Part shown: piece after piece, positions 1-10,861 of the stretch
Position numbering within the stretch: the stretch's first letter is position 1
Layout of the letters: every line of letters begins with the position of its first letter
Source: Scilla litardierei
Taxonomy: Eukaryota; Streptophyta; Magnoliopsida; Asparagales; Asparagaceae
Assembly: GCA_030789695.1 (NCBI GenBank)
Contig: CM061134.1
Location: 61,945,334-62,009,333 of the forward strand
Direction: 5' to 3'
DNA length: 64,000 nucleotides
Position numbers and translations under genes: made by a program
Notes under the pieces: generated by a model
Told to the model about the DNA's origin: nothing
The model's input: only the letters and a program-made list of their open reading frames with translations
Databases searched by the model: none

Positions 1-280
1 TGCCCCCCGGTAACACACAAATCACACTTAGGAATGCGTTATACTCCCCTAAATCCATCTGAAACCTAAAGATATCCGTTTAAATGGATATCACTTAGAG
101 ACGGTCGAGGAAAATGAAAGGGAATACTTGCTTGTAACGTCTCTTACAAATGGTTCAAAACCCATTGTGGAACGTTTCAAGGGACTCCCCTCGGGACTCT
201 ACCAAACAAGTATACAAACTCCAGAAACATCAATGGCGGAGCACCTGCAGTGCCCCCAAACACCAGAATTCCAACTCTGA

Positions 281-1678
281 CACAGTAGACTGGGACACCC
301 CGGATCTGTTATGATGTACCACATCATAAAGAGCTCAATGGGTATAGACTAGAAGAGCCTGAAGATTCTTCAAAAAGGAAAATTCCCATGTCCACCCTGT
401 TACAAGGGTAAACTGATTACGAGACCCTCTCCACTGAAAGTGGACCTGGAATCTCCAAGTTTTCTGGAAAGAATCCACAGAGACATTTGTGGGCCTATAC
501 ACCCATCAAGTGGTCTGTTCAGGTACTTTATGGTCCTGATTGACGTATCTACTAAGTGGTCACATGTGTGTCTACTGTCCACCCGTAACCTAGCACTGTC
601 TAAGCTTTTAGCTCAGATAATCAGGTTACGGGCCCACTTCCCCGACTACCAGATAAAGAAACTTCGTTTGGAAAATGCGGGGGAGTTTACGTCACAAGTC
701 TTTCTAGACTATTGCCAAGCACAGGGAATTGAAGTCGAACATCCTGTAGCGCATGTTCACACCCAAAACGGGTTAGCAGAATCTCTAATTAAGAGACTGC
801 AATGGATTGCTCGTCCATTATTACTTCAATCCCAGCTGCCAGTGAATGCATGTGGTTATGCAATTTTGCATGCTACATCTTTAATAAAATTATGACCTTC
901 TGGATGTCAGTCATCTTCTCCAATGCAACTAGCACTTGGAGCCCCACCAATTGTCTCACACTTGAGAATATTTGGTTTTGCAGTATACGTCCCCATAGCA
1001 CCACCACAAAGGACAAAGATGGGTCCACAACGTCGCCTAGGAATTTATGTTGGGTTTGACAACCCCTCCATAATTAGATTCCTAGAACCCCTTACAGGAG
1101 ACGTTTTCAGGGCACGTCTAGAAGACTATGAATTTGATGAAACATCATTTCCAAGACTAGGCTCACAGACAAAGAAGCCCGAAGCTTCAGACTGTATCAC
1201 TTGGGATACAAAGACATTATGTCACTTTGATCCGCCCACAAGCCAGTGTGAGGAGGAGGTCGTGAAGATTCTCCACATCCAAAACACTATCCATCTCTTG
1301 CCGGACAAATTTACTGACAACCAAAAGATTGTCAGATCACTTGTCCCTGCTGTTAACACTCCAGCTAGGATTGATATACCACAAAATGGACGCAATCCAC
1401 CTGCAGCAGAAATGGTTGGACCTCTCAAAAAGAGAGGGTGACCACCGGGATCCAAGGACCAAGTCCCTCGAAAGAGTAGGACCCTTGGCAATAGTAAACA
1501 AATACCACCACAGGATGCTACTGTAAGCCCTGCTACCCCATCTCTCCCAAACTCTCAAACAGAGGAAAAACCAGGAGAAAATGAAGTTTCGATACACTAT
1601 GTACGAACTGGGGAGTATTGGGACAGAAAGAGAACAACCATAGATGACACATTTGCGTGTAATATTGCCATCAACGTC
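281..1678 (+). pseudogene. copia GAG-pre-integrase and integrase region
   Basis: One reading frame runs from the RLGHPG motif at about 287 (GAG-pre-integrase zinc region, with a CPPC pair near 390) through the integrase core. Core hallmarks are a D near DICGPI, LIDVSTKW, LRLENAGEF and the HTQNGLAE glutamate block, then the copia-typical stretch GPQRRLGIYVGF at about 1023. The frame contains stops at 278 (TGA just before the zinc motif), 350 (TAG), 893 (TGA) and 1439 (TGA), while sequence on both sides stays alignable in the same frame. The 893 and 1439 stops fall where arginine is expected, so they look like CGA-to-TGA changes. The product would integrate element cDNA; this copy cannot make it. 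Confidence 0.85.
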
Positions 1679-2520
1679 GTGTACTGCGACAATGATATTG
1701 AACCACGCTCTCTGACAGAATGTCAAAGCAAAGATGATTGGCCAAAGTGGAAAGCGGCAATAGGAGTGGAGTTGGATTCACTCACCAAACGCAAGGTCTT
1801 CGGACCTATAGTCCAGACACGAAAAGGTGTAAAACCTGTGGGTTACAAATGGGTATTTGTTAGAAAAATAAATGAACAAAACGAGATCGTTCGCTACAAA
1901 GCAAGGCTTGTAGCGCAGGGTTTTACCCAACGTCCAGGGGTGGATTTTGAAGCCACATACTCCCCGGTCATGGACGCGATCACCTTCCGATTCCTCATTG
2001 GCTTAACAGCCCAAGAGGGTTTAGATATGCAGCTTATGGACGTCGTGACTGCATACCTATATGGCAACTTAGACCGAGACATCTATATGAGATTGCCTGA
2101 CGGTTATTCTTTGCCAGCAGCACTAAAAGAGAGACAATGTGACATCTACTCAGTGAACTGCAAAGATCATTATATGGTCTAAAACAATCTGGAAGGATGT
2201 GGTATAACAGACTGAGCGACTTCCTTGCTAACCAAGGATTTACAAATGACCCAGTCCGTCCTTGCATCTTCATAAGAGCAAAGGCAACATGATTTGTCAT
2301 TATAGCCGTCTATGTAGACGACTTGAACCTCATCGGATCTCCTGAAGAGATCGCCGAGATTTCTAGAAGCCTGACAGAAACATTCGAGATGAAAGACCTC
2401 AGAAAGTCAAAATTCTGTTTAGGTCTTCAAATAGAGCATCTTAACGATGGGATCTTGTTACATCAGTCAACTTACACATCGAACTTACTGAAAAAGTTTC
2501 AGATGGATAAGTGACACCCC
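1679..2520 (+). pseudogene. copia reverse transcriptase region
   Basis: The segment begins with the copia linker (WPKWKAAI) and RT motifs: GYKWVFVRK, RYKARLVAQGFTQ and the LMDVVTAYLYG block holding the first catalytic aspartate. A frameshift lies between about 2130 and 2155, after which the frame resumes as LYGLKQSGRMWYNRL. A TGA at about 2289 interrupts the frame before the YVDD catalytic pair at about 2311, and another TGA follows the conserved KFQMDK at 2512. Function in intact relatives is RNA-dependent DNA synthesis on the element transcript. The frame changes and stops rule out an active enzyme. Confidence 0.85.
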
Positions 2521-2553
2521 CTCAGCACCCCAATGGTCGTCAGATCATAGGAT

Positions 2554-3335
2554 GTGCATAAAGACCCCTTCCGGCCGCTGGAAGAGAGGGAGGAAGTACT
2601 AGGCCCTGAAGTGCCATATCTAAGTGCTATCGGTGCACTCCTTTACCTGGCTAACTGCACTCGCCCTGACATAGCATTTGCAGTCAACTTACTAGCCAGA
2701 TATAGTACTGCACCTACACAGCGGCACTGGGCTGGAGTTAAGCATCTTCTGTGCTACCTCCAAGGGTCCATAGACTTAGGTCTATTCTACCGGAAAGGGG
2801 CATCAACTGGTTTAGTTGGTTATGCTGACGCAGGTTACAGGTCAAATCCTCATTCAAAGAAGTCTCAGACCGGATACATGTTCACATATGGCGGCACTGC
2901 CATATCTTGGAGATCTGTAAAAGCAGACTATGACAATCGTCTCATCCACTCACTCAAAACTGCTAGCGATCCATGAAGCAAGCAAGGAGAGTTTCTGGCT
3001 ACGCTCTGTGATCCAGCACAGTCTCACCTCCACCGGCCTGATGACCGTCATACTTGCACATACTCCTCTCTAATGCAGCATGCATATCCCAGCTACAGGA
3101 CGGCTACATCAAAGGCGACAAGACAAAGCATATCTCCCCCAAGTTCTTCTGGACACACGACCTTCAGAAGCAAAAGCAGATTGAGGTACAGAAGATCCAA
3201 TCATGTAATAACTTGGCGGATTTACTTACCAAATCCCTGCCTACTAGTATCTTTGAGAAACTTGTATATGGGATTGGGATGAGAAGAGTGAGAAAATGTA
3301 AACTGGGTCAGGATGAGAGGACTATGAACTCATAG
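2554..3335 (+). pseudogene. copia RNase H region
   Basis: The frame after 2554 carries the copia connection motif YLSAIGALLYLANCTRPDIAF and the RNase H start GYADAGY (relatives have GYSDADW-like sequences), followed by SQTGYMF. The frame breaks near 2976. The C-terminal part reappears from 3054 in another frame with the diagnostic GYIKGDKTKHISPKFFWTHDL, NLADLLTKSLP and IGMRR motifs. So the domain is complete in outline but split by at least one frameshift and an in-frame TGA. It would degrade the RNA strand during reverse transcription in an active copy. Confidence 0.85.
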
Positions 3336-3645
3336 ATACATATGAGACTGATGTATAGATTCATAGGAAATCTGCAAGCCTGAAGCTTGGTCAGATGAGG
3401 GGGAGTCAACTGTAGAATTGTACTCTTTTCCCTTGGCTACTGGTTTTTTCCCACAGGGTTTTCCGTAGTCAAGGTTTTGACGAGGCAACCTCGTTGACTC
3501 TGGATCCTGAAGCATCCACCCCTAAAACACATCCCTAAAACTGGGGAAGTTATGGATTAACTGTTCTTTATTTAACAAGGCAGTTATCCTAACTCGGATC
3601 CTGAAGAATCCACCTCTTATTCAATGTTGGTTGGATAAGGGGAAG
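3336..3645 (+). other. copia 3' untranslated block and polypurine tract
   Basis: No coding sequence. The block holds the TGTACTCTTTTCCCTTGGCT... CCCACAGGG ... AACCTCGTTGACTC type sequence found between pol and the 3' LTR in many plant copia elements. It ends in a purine run (GGATAAGGGGAAG, about 3634-3645) that directly precedes the LTR start and serves as the likely plus-strand primer. Confidence 0.6.
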
Positions 3646-3764
3646 TGTTATGAATAGGCCCATGAGGCCCATTTGGTCTCTGGCCACCATTGAAAGCAAT
3701 AAATAAGAGGGTAAGGGGGCTCTTAACCCCCTACACCTATTTCCATACTTTTCCCTTCACAACA
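3646..3764 (+). repeat. copia 3' LTR (119 bp)
   Basis: The segment starts TGTTATGAATAGG directly after the polypurine run and ends CTTCACAACA, giving TGTT...AACA inverted termini. At 119 bp it is short for a copia LTR. The 5' LTR is outside the window, so its length and the duplicated target cannot be checked here. Confidence 0.6.
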
Positions 3765-3802
3765 GTATTTCAATTTTTTTAATATATATATATATTTATT
3801 TA

Positions 3803-3855
3803 AAGGGCCCAAATTTTAAACTCGTACTGGGCCCCAATATCTTCAAGACCGGCCC
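3803..3855 (-). mobile_element. possible hAT-type terminus (second copy at 5731-5783)
   Basis: Read on the minus strand this begins CAGGGCCGGTCTTGAAG and continues into a GGGGCCC-rich stretch, which resembles terminal inverted repeats of plant hAT elements. The duplicate in unit 2 reads GAGGGCCGGTCCTGAAG. No matching opposite terminus or 8-bp target duplication was found, so this may be a fragment or a chance resemblance. Confidence 0.25.
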
Positions 3856-4050
3856 TGGGCAGGAAACGTTGACGAGAAAGAAGAGGTGAAATCAAAAGAT
3901 CAAATTGTGGTAATGGCAAACTTGTAATTAGGTAACAAATTAAAGAGTGATTTTTATGGATTTAGGTAATGTCAAACTTGTAAATAAAAGTGTGTTGAAG
4001 TCGCGGCGCAACTAACATCACTTTTAATTAAGTTATATTATATATAAGTA

Positions 4051-4285
4051 CTAGTCATAACCCGTGCCCATAGGGCACGGTGCATTTAAAAAAATTGAGT
4101 AGTGCAAAAATTTTAAAAAAAATTAAAATTGAAAAGCTTTTAGGTTTTTTTTGGTTTTATTTATTTGGAAAAGCACAGTCATCAAATTTGTCCTAGTCAT
4201 TTTTTTGCCGCTACGTAGAACATAGATTTTGTCATAGTCAGACTTTTGTCGCCATGTACGACAAAGTCGTGAAATGTATAATAGA
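4051..4285 (-). mobile_element. non-autonomous Helitron, 235 bp
   Basis: On the minus strand the insert starts TC and ends with a hairpin (CCGTGCCCTATGGGCACGG) followed about ten bases later by CTAG. It sits between A and T. These are the defining Helitron features: 5' TC, 3' hairpin plus CTRR, insertion into AT without target duplication. The second tandem unit keeps the uninterrupted site at 5978/5979, confirming both ends to the base. No RepHel helicase sequence is present, so it would depend on an enzyme supplied elsewhere. Confidence 0.85.
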
Positions 4286-4423
4286 TGCCACTTTAAATTG
4301 CTAGTCAATTTATATTTATTTGCAGGCATGCCATTTTCTCATACAAGTTTACCAATAGGAATAGTAAACTTTAAATAACCGTAATGTGACTGGCAACACT
4401 CTTTTACGAGTTTAGCCCTCGAG

Positions 4424-4657
4424 ATGCCGATGAAGGACGAAGTTGTCATCTTTGACTTCAACAAAAGGATATCAGAAGATTCTGATGTCAACATTCATTG
4501 TACCCCATTATTTATTCAATATTTATGTACTGATATTTTAAATTTACAGAAAAACGTAAAATGGCAGTGTGAAATTACTTTGTGTGGTGTGATGATAGAG
4601 ATTGAAAATCTCTCTATCTCTCTCTTTAATACAACGGATCAGAGAATGCCATATTGA
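4424..4657 (+). CDS. unidentified 77-codon frame, duplicated
   Basis: The frame starts MPMKDEVVIFDFNKRI and ends just before the gag fragment. I do not recognise it. It is conserved, with a few substitutions, in the second tandem unit, which reflects the duplication rather than selection. No promoter or splice sites are evident. It could be a non-gag leader captured next to the gag or simple chance. Confidence 0.15.
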   Translation: MPMKDEVVIFDFNKRISEDSDVNIHCTPLFIQYLCTDILNLQKNVKWQCEITLCGVMIEIENLSISLFNTTDQRMPY

Positions 4658-5439
4658 GATGTTCTTGGCGAAGTGCACCACTTTTCAGGTTATTAACGTA
4701 TCAGAGAATGCCATCCGTCTGCGGTTCTTTCCATTCACACTCAATGATAAAGCATTATATTGGCTAAGGTCACAGGCGAACGGTACCATCACCACATTGG
4801 ACGATCTTGCAAGCGCCTTCATTAATAAATTTTATTCACCATCAAAGACCGTCAGACTGAGGAATTCTTTGATGTCATTCTAGCAAGGACCCGAGGAATC
4901 TTTATATGAAGCGTGGGAGTGATTCAAAGATCTTCGACACCAATGCCTCCACCACAGCATCAATTACTGGGAGTTGATTCATAGCTTTTATGATGGGTTG
5001 AAACAAGATACGAAGATGATTATAGACGCCACCACTAATGGGGGCGATCTTGGCAAAGACTGCAGAAGAAGCCCCAACATTGCTTGAAGAGATGGCTTCT
5101 AATAATCAACAGTGGGTCGATGAGAGACCCCAATCATCATCATTATCCAAGCCGGCTAGCATTTATGAGGCCAAAGCAGTGGCAGAATTGACCGGGAAGT
5201 TTGACACTCTATCAAAGATTTTAGAGAGAATAGAAAAGAAGATGATCGAGCCATCTATTGCTCAAGATACATCATCTAATGGAAGTATGAGTGACTGGCA
5301 AGGTCAATGCCAAGTCATGTATGCGGGAGCTGAAGCAGTTGAGGAACCTGTAGAGCAGGTTCAGTATATTTCAGATTATAAGCCTGGGAGTGGAAACAAT
5401 TTATCTAGGGATGAGCGTCCTAGCATTGCACTTGGCTAG
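4653..5439 (+). pseudogene. Athila/Tat-type gag fragment, copy 1
   Basis: The translation matches the plant retrotransposon gag core: FPFTLNDKALYWLRS, then WDDLA-like TTLDDLASAFINKF, PSKTVRLRN, LYEAWE.FKDL, FYDGLK and, in a shifted frame, LLEEMASNNQQW. A TAG at about 4881 and a TGA at about 4919 interrupt the core, and a frameshift near 5040 moves the frame to the downstream part, which ends in an acidic tail. There is no zinc knuckle, protease or pol, and no LTR nearby. It is an isolated gag remnant carried in the duplicated unit. Confidence 0.8.
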
Positions 5440-5499
5440 GTTCCAAACCCCAAAAAAATTTAGTATTTCAATTTTTTTAATATATATATATATATATAT

Positions 5500-5664
5500 G
5501 AGAATAATGGGTATCATACGCCATATAAGAGGGTGTCTCATATGCCCTCTCACATAAAAGGGGCAAGTACATGCCCACATGGGCTTGTACTTGTTGTACT
5601 TGACCCCCATTATGTGAGAGGGCATATGAGACACCCTCTCATATGGCGTATGATACACATTAAT

Positions 5665-5669
<5 letters not shown>
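5500..5669. mobile_element. foldback MITE, about 170 bp
   Basis: Two long arms, roughly 5511-5570 and 5597-5656, are near-perfect reverse complements (starting GTATCATACGCCATAT), separated by a ~26-bp spacer. The outer ends also pair (AATAATGGGTATCA with TGATACACATTAAT). It lies inside a TA run in the second tandem unit and is missing from the first, so it inserted after the duplication. The TA target suggests a Tc1/mariner or similar mobiliser, but the terminal bases are blurred by the microsatellite. Confidence 0.75.

Positions 5670-5730
<61 letters not shown>
5669..5730. repeat. (TA)n microsatellite
   Basis: About 60 bp of uninterrupted TA repeats following the MITE. The equivalent point of unit 1 has only a short TA run. 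Confidence 0.95.
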
Positions 5731-5734
<4 letters not shown>

Positions 5735-6115
5735 CCCAAATTTTAAACTCGTACAAGGCCCCAATATCTTCAGGACCGGCCCTCGGCAGTAAACGTTGAC
5801 GAGAAAGAGGAGGTGAAATCAAAAGATCAAATTGTGGTAATGGCAAACTTGTAATTAGGTAACAAATTAAAGAGTAATTTTTTATGGATTTAGGTAATGT
5901 CAGACTTGTAAATAAAAGTGTGTTGAAGTCGCGGCGCAACTAACATCACTCTTAATTAACTTATATTATATATGAGTATGCCACTTTAATTGCTAGTCAA
6001 ATTATATTTATTTGCAGGCATGCCATTTTCTCATACAAGTTTACCAATAGGAATAGTAAACTTTAAATAACCGTAATGTGACTGTCAACACTCTTTTACG
6101 AGTTTAGCCCTCGAG

Positions 6116-6349
6116 ATGCCGATGAAGGACGAAGTTGTCATCTTTGACTTCAACAAAAGGATATCAGAAGATTCTGATGTCGACATTCATTTTACCCCAT
6201 TATTTATTCAATATTTATGTACTGATATTTTAAATTTACAAAAAAACGTAAAATGGCAGTGTGAAATTACTTTGTGTGGTGTGATGCTAGAGATTGAAAA
6301 TCTCTCTATCTCTCTCTTTAATACAACGGATCAGAAAATGCCATATTGA
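6116..6349 (+). CDS. unidentified 77-codon frame, second copy
   Basis: Same frame as at 4424 with about four amino-acid changes. Still unrecognised, and carried along by the tandem duplication. Confidence 0.15.
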   Translation: MPMKDEVVIFDFNKRISEDSDVDIHFTPLFIQYLCTDILNLQKNVKWQCEITLCGVMLEIENLSISLFNTTDQKMPY

Positions 6350-7131
6350 GATGTTCTTGGCGAAGTGCACCACTTTTCAGGTTATTAACGTATCAGAGAA
6401 TGCCATCCGTCTGCGGTTCTTTCCATTCACACTCAATGATAAAGCATTATATTGGCTAAGGTCACAGGCGAACGGTACCATCACCACATGGGACGATCTT
6501 GCAGGCGCCTTCATTAATAAATTTTATTCACCATCAAAGACCGTTAGACTGAGGAATTCTTTGATGTCATTCTAGCAAGGACCCGAGGATCCTTTATATG
6601 AAGCGTGAGAGTGATTCAAAGATCTTCGACACCAATGCCTCCACCACAGCATCAATTACTGGGAGTTGATTCATAGCTTCTATAATGGGTTGAAACAAGA
6701 TACGAAGATGATTATAGATGCCACCACTAATGGGGGCGATCTTGGCAAAGACTGCAGAAGAAGCCCCAACATTGCTTGAAGAGATGGCTTCTAATAATCA
6801 ACAGTGGGTCGATGAGAGAGCCTAATCATCATCATTATCCAAGCCGGCTAGCATTTATGAGCCCAAAGCAGTGGCAGAATTGACCGGGAAGTTTGACACT
6901 CTATCAAAGATTTTAGAGAGAATAGAAAAGAAGCTGATCGAGCCATCTATTGCTCAAGATACATCATCTGATGGAAGTATGAGTGACTGGCAAGGTCAAT
7001 GCCAAGTCATGTATGCGGGAGCTGAAGCAGTTGAGGAACCTATAGAGCAGGTTCAGTATATTTCAGATTATAAGCCTGGGAGTGGAAACAATTTATCTAG
7101 GGATGAGCATCCTAGCATTGCACTTGGCTAG
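6345..7131 (+). pseudogene. Athila/Tat-type gag fragment, copy 2
   Basis: This repeats the gag remnant of unit 1 with the same TAG after the SLMSF motif (about 6573) and the same frame change before LLEEMASNN. It has an additional TAA after the WVDERA residues near 6822. The shared lesions show the gag was already dead when the unit was duplicated. A conserved TTWDDLAGAFINKF is closer to the family consensus than the TTLDDLASAF of copy 1. Confidence 0.8.
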
Positions 7132-7165
7132 GTTCCAGACCCCAAAAAAATTTAGTATTTCAATT

Positions 7166-7169
<4 letters not shown>

Positions 7170-7204
<35 letters not shown>
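7170..7204. repeat. (TA)n at the LINE 3' junction
   Basis: TA repeat between the third start of the tandem unit and the LINE 3' end. A similar run flanks the other LINE end, so the LINE either inserted in a TA microsatellite or its target duplication is hidden in the runs. Confidence 0.8.
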
Positions 7205-7208
<4 letters not shown>

Positions 7209-7371
7209 GAAGAGTAAATGAGAATCTATATAGAATCAGAAACAATACAAAGGAACCTATAAAGGGTCAGAGAAAAAGTAAAGATGGGATAGGGCACAAG
7301 CGCCGTCACCCTCTAATACCTTTCCTCATCACCACCATAGATCCCAACAAAAAACAACCAAACAAAAGTCA
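7205..7371 (-). other. LINE 3' UTR
   Basis: Non-coding T-rich sequence (minus strand) after the ORF2 stop, ending ATTTACTCTTCACAAT at the TA run. The minus strand contains a TTGTATTGTTT stretch common in plant L1 tails. Confidence 0.6.
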
Positions 7372-8125
7372 TCAAGTGCCTTCCCTACCTCCCATCAGAC
7401 CCCAATAGATCAAGGGGGAGGTATCCGAGGCTTCGCTCCTGTCAATGTTGCAGAGCGCGACCCTAATATCTGCTGCGATATCATCAAAAACCTGAGTCCT
7501 GGATCTAGTAGTGCCATCAAATATCCTCCTATTGCGTTCTCTCCATATATGCCAAACAACCGCAGCAATAATAGTCTTGGCCAGGACCCCCAAGCTATCC
7601 AAATTCCTGAACTTGTCATTAATGATGTCACAAACCCCCTGGAGGGAGGAAGGAACCGGACCGAGAATTCCCAACTTAAGGAAGCATCTGCAGAGAATGT
7701 ACTTCGAGTAGTCACACTCAAAATATAAATGATCAATGCTTTCCCCCGATCCATCACTACATAATTCACAACCTAGGGCCGTCTCCACCCCCCAACGAGA
7801 GAGAACATCCCTAGTAAGCAGCTTGCGATGAATACCTCTAAGAAGTGTAATAGCCATCTTGGGAATGTGCCCTTTGTACCAAATAAACTTGTGATACAGG
7901 AATCTAGTATGCCTGATCCTCGTACCATCCCACACACTCCTAAGAGAGTCGGAATAACCCTCTTTCCAAGCCCATTCATCCTCCCCAGGAGAGATCAAGT
8001 GCTGCGAGATTAAAGGCCGAACCGCCCTGATATGCTCATTATCAACCCAGCTGTCACCATTCCAATAATCACTGACTTTCTTCATTTCCTCCCCAACAGG
8101 GACATCCCAAGAATCACAAAGAGGC
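7372..8125 (-). pseudogene. LINE ORF2, 3' part (zf-RVT domain)
   Basis: This is the C-terminal end of ORF2. It carries the zinc-binding reverse-transcriptase-associated domain typical of plant L1 elements: KFIWYKGHIPKMA..LLR, then CELC, a spaced H and C in DHLYFECDYS, and VWHIWRERNRRIFDG near the end. It is separated from the rest of ORF2 by the solo LTR. When one copy of the GAGGC target duplication is removed, this segment joins the 20984-23817 segment in the same frame (GGG codon across the junction, then Pro-Leu-Cys). So the split is caused only by the insertion. Confidence 0.9.
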
Positions 8126-10861
8126 TGTAACGACCAGTTTTCGTCGTTGCGTTATATCCGTATTTCCCTAGTGTGTCTTCTCTTTCGTATCCGTAACTTG
8201 GCGTATTCCGTCCTCCGTACTTATATCAACTATTTTTAAATAGTTTTTTATTAATTATTATTATTTTAAAACTACTTAGTTAAATCCTTTATGATAGTTA
8301 TTCTCTTCTTATAATTAGTTTATAATTATCAAATTCAAATTTCAAAACCTATTTTAAACTTTTAAAATTCAAACGTTTTCAAATGCAGCCTTCCATTTCT
8401 AGACCCATTTAAACCTATTTATTAGCTCTAAATCCCCCCTAATTAAATCCCTTTAATACTAAAATTATTAATAAGATTTCAAACATTTCCAATTCAATTC
8501 ATTTCCTTAATAGCCCAGCCCACGTTTTGATTTCCCCTTTGGCCGAACTGCTCTTCACACACACAGCCTTTAATCACAATAAATTATATTAAAACCTGAA
8601 CTTTCAACGTGCTGTACGTTTCTTTTCCCCCACATATATCAACAGCTAGCACACAGGACAAACCTTATTATTCTTTCCTTTATATCACTCCCTAGGCTCC
8701 TATAATAAACCTAAGGGCTAACATATGGCAGCAACTCTCCCTTGGTTTCTAAAACTAGGCTCTCATGTGCTGTCTCTTACCCTATATTATAAGAGCCCTA
8801 GTTTTCCTTCTCTGGCTCTTCTCCCTACAACTTCAGCCGCCCACAGTTTTTACACAACCTTTTCAGTTTCTCTCCACGCAAAACAACGGCTCGCGATGCC
8901 TCCTTTCTCCTTCTTCTTCTTCGTGCCAACCCCCGCAGCGACATCACCCCTCCGCCTGTTCGCCGGTCTCCTCCCTCTCGTTCAATCAGTCTCGGCCAGC
9001 GGCCCCTGTCGTCGGAACAACACCCCGCCGGCCTCCTTACGCGAGCCCATCCCTCTCCAACCAAGGCAGCCTCCCTCAGCGCGTCATCCCCTGCCCCGAT
9101 CAACGACAGCTTCGCCACCCGCCGGCAACTCGTCCCAACGCCGTCCGCCACTGACCATTCGCCGGCAGCCACCCCGACATCCCAAAGCCTCCATCTCCCT
9201 CCCCTGTTTCTTCCTCCTACCTCTGTTCGAGGCAGAGGAACCCCCAACACCGAGCACCCAGGCGATCACCGCTGCCGCCCGATCGCCGCCACCGCCTTCG
9301 AGATCCGATCGCCGCTAAGCCTCGGGAAGCCGCCGTCCCTACCTCCGATCGCGCCGTTCTGCCAACGCCGGAGCTTGATCGCCTACCGCCTGATCTCGAC
9401 AGCCACTGCCGCGATCCGCCCTACCGACGCGCCCCTGGGAGCCACCGCCCCGCGATCGCCGCCGCCCCGGATCCGCCTGCGCCGCCCGCCTCCGATCTGA
9501 CCGCTCCGATCGCCCATCTCCCGTTTGCCCTGCACTCGTGAACAAAAAGAAGAAAAAAAGAAAAAAAAGAAAAAGGAAGAACAGAGGAGAGAGAACGAGA
9601 ATTAGAGATTGAAGAAGTTATTTAAGTAAGTTTTATTATATATATTATTAAGTTTATTATTATTATTATTATTATCATTTTAAGTGTATTATAAAATGTT
9701 ATAAGTTTTCATACCATATACCTAAGTATGTGTAACTAGGGATTCATTTCAGTTTGGACCAGTAAGTTGACGTTATAATGCTCGGGTTATAATATGTAAA
9801 TAACAGTTGTATTAGTAGTAAAAAAAATTAGTAACTGCTCGTTGGTAATACAATACTGTGAATGACTGTTTTTCCACGTGAACATTGCCCCAAACCTCAC
9901 TTCTTAATATAAATATTTTGGGTGCTTTGTCAGCCTGCTACTTTATAATTCTTATATTACTTTATATCCTATCATATGATTTTATGTTAGTGGTGAATAA
10001 TTGCGTTAGGAACCTATAAATTGTAAAACAGTGTGATTACAAGTTAATATTTCTGTTTATTAAAATAATTCGCTAAATATCATGAATTTAAATAACGCAG
10101 ATAAATCCGTGCTTACCGTACGATCGCGTGGACTCCCGAAACTCGCATCGCTTCGGGCAAGTATACCGTTGGCTATAACTGTTTTCAAAGACGCAAGTAC
10201 TTACCCCTTGCCAAGTATACTGTTTTTCTACAAACTTTTAAAAAATACGCAAGTATTTATCACCCACAGGTTTTTAATCATATTGCTCAGAATTTTGTGG
10301 TTGGGACGACTAAATATTGCTGATAATAAACTCGTAAGAATGTTGCTTGAGCTTAACGGACTTAGCGACGTGTTTTGGTTATTTTTACTCTCAAATATTG
10401 GTGCTATTGAAATGACAACCTATGACACTCTCATCGCTTGATGTGCTATTAAATTGTGGACCGTCCACCCTATTGAAATGTGATACTGGGCCCTTGGGGC
10501 AAATCTATGGACTATTGTGCCTTTGGGCAAATTTACGGATTATTGGGCCTTCGAGCAATTACGGACTAATGGCCTTCGGGCAATACGGATATTGGGCCGC
10601 GGGCCATTTACGGAATGTTTTGCCACTCGGCAAACATTAAACTACAGATTGACTTATGGACACTTGGGTGGGGTAGTCTAGTGTAGTAGAGGCTGGAAAG
10701 CTGGATTGCACCCGATTGGTGAACTTGACCGACACCTGGCCGGGTCGGTGAGTAGAGAGTCACGGGTAGCTCCCGTTGGCTTGGGTGTGATGCTGGTCAC
10801 CTCCCCCTCGGACACTGGGCTTTGTCACTAGATAGTAGATTGATTGATTGATGCACCCTTC
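8126..10861 (+). repeat. solo LTR, left part
   Basis: The segment starts TGTAACGACCAGTTTTCG next to the target duplication GAGGC at 8121-8125. Together with 20209-20978 it makes a TG...CA unit of about 3.5 kb without an internal region, i.e. a solo LTR left by recombination. It includes an AT-rich opening (to ~8600), a C-rich, GC-rich block (about 8900-9540) whose long open frames are compositional, and degenerate ~30-bp repeats at 10480-10640 built on GGGCCTTCGGGCAA. Its first and last bases match those of the inner element's LTRs, so the two are related families. Confidence 0.8.

Larger units (their letters stand above)
1..3764 (+). mobile_element. Ty1/copia retrotransposon, 3' part, decayed
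   Basis: The piece runs from before the GAG-pre-integrase zinc motif through integrase, reverse transcriptase and RNase H to a 3' untranslated block and a short LTR. That domain order (integrase before reverse transcriptase) is the copia order. The 5' LTR, gag and protease lie outside the window or are lost. The coding part is interrupted by several in-frame stops and at least one frameshift, so the copy is dead. Its right end abuts the sequence that also forms the boundaries of the tandem units further right (GTATTTCAA follows the LTR here), which suggests the copia element inserted at one of those boundaries. Confidence 0.9.
3764..7153. repeat. two tandem ~1.7-kb units (3764-5461 and 5462-7153)
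   Basis: Both units begin AGTATTTCAATTTTTTTAA followed by a TA run and end CCCCAAAAAAATTT. They are nearly identical over a gag fragment and its flanks. A third unit start occurs at 7154, where the LINE begins. Differences are mostly insertions: a Helitron in unit 1, and a foldback MITE plus a long TA run in unit 2. The copies are therefore a segmental duplication older than those insertions. Confidence 0.85.

Noticed and set aside
8725..9318. 197-codon Ser/Pro-rich frame on the plus strand
   Set aside because: It lies in the C-rich block of the solo LTR, other frames on both strands are equally open, and there is no domain.
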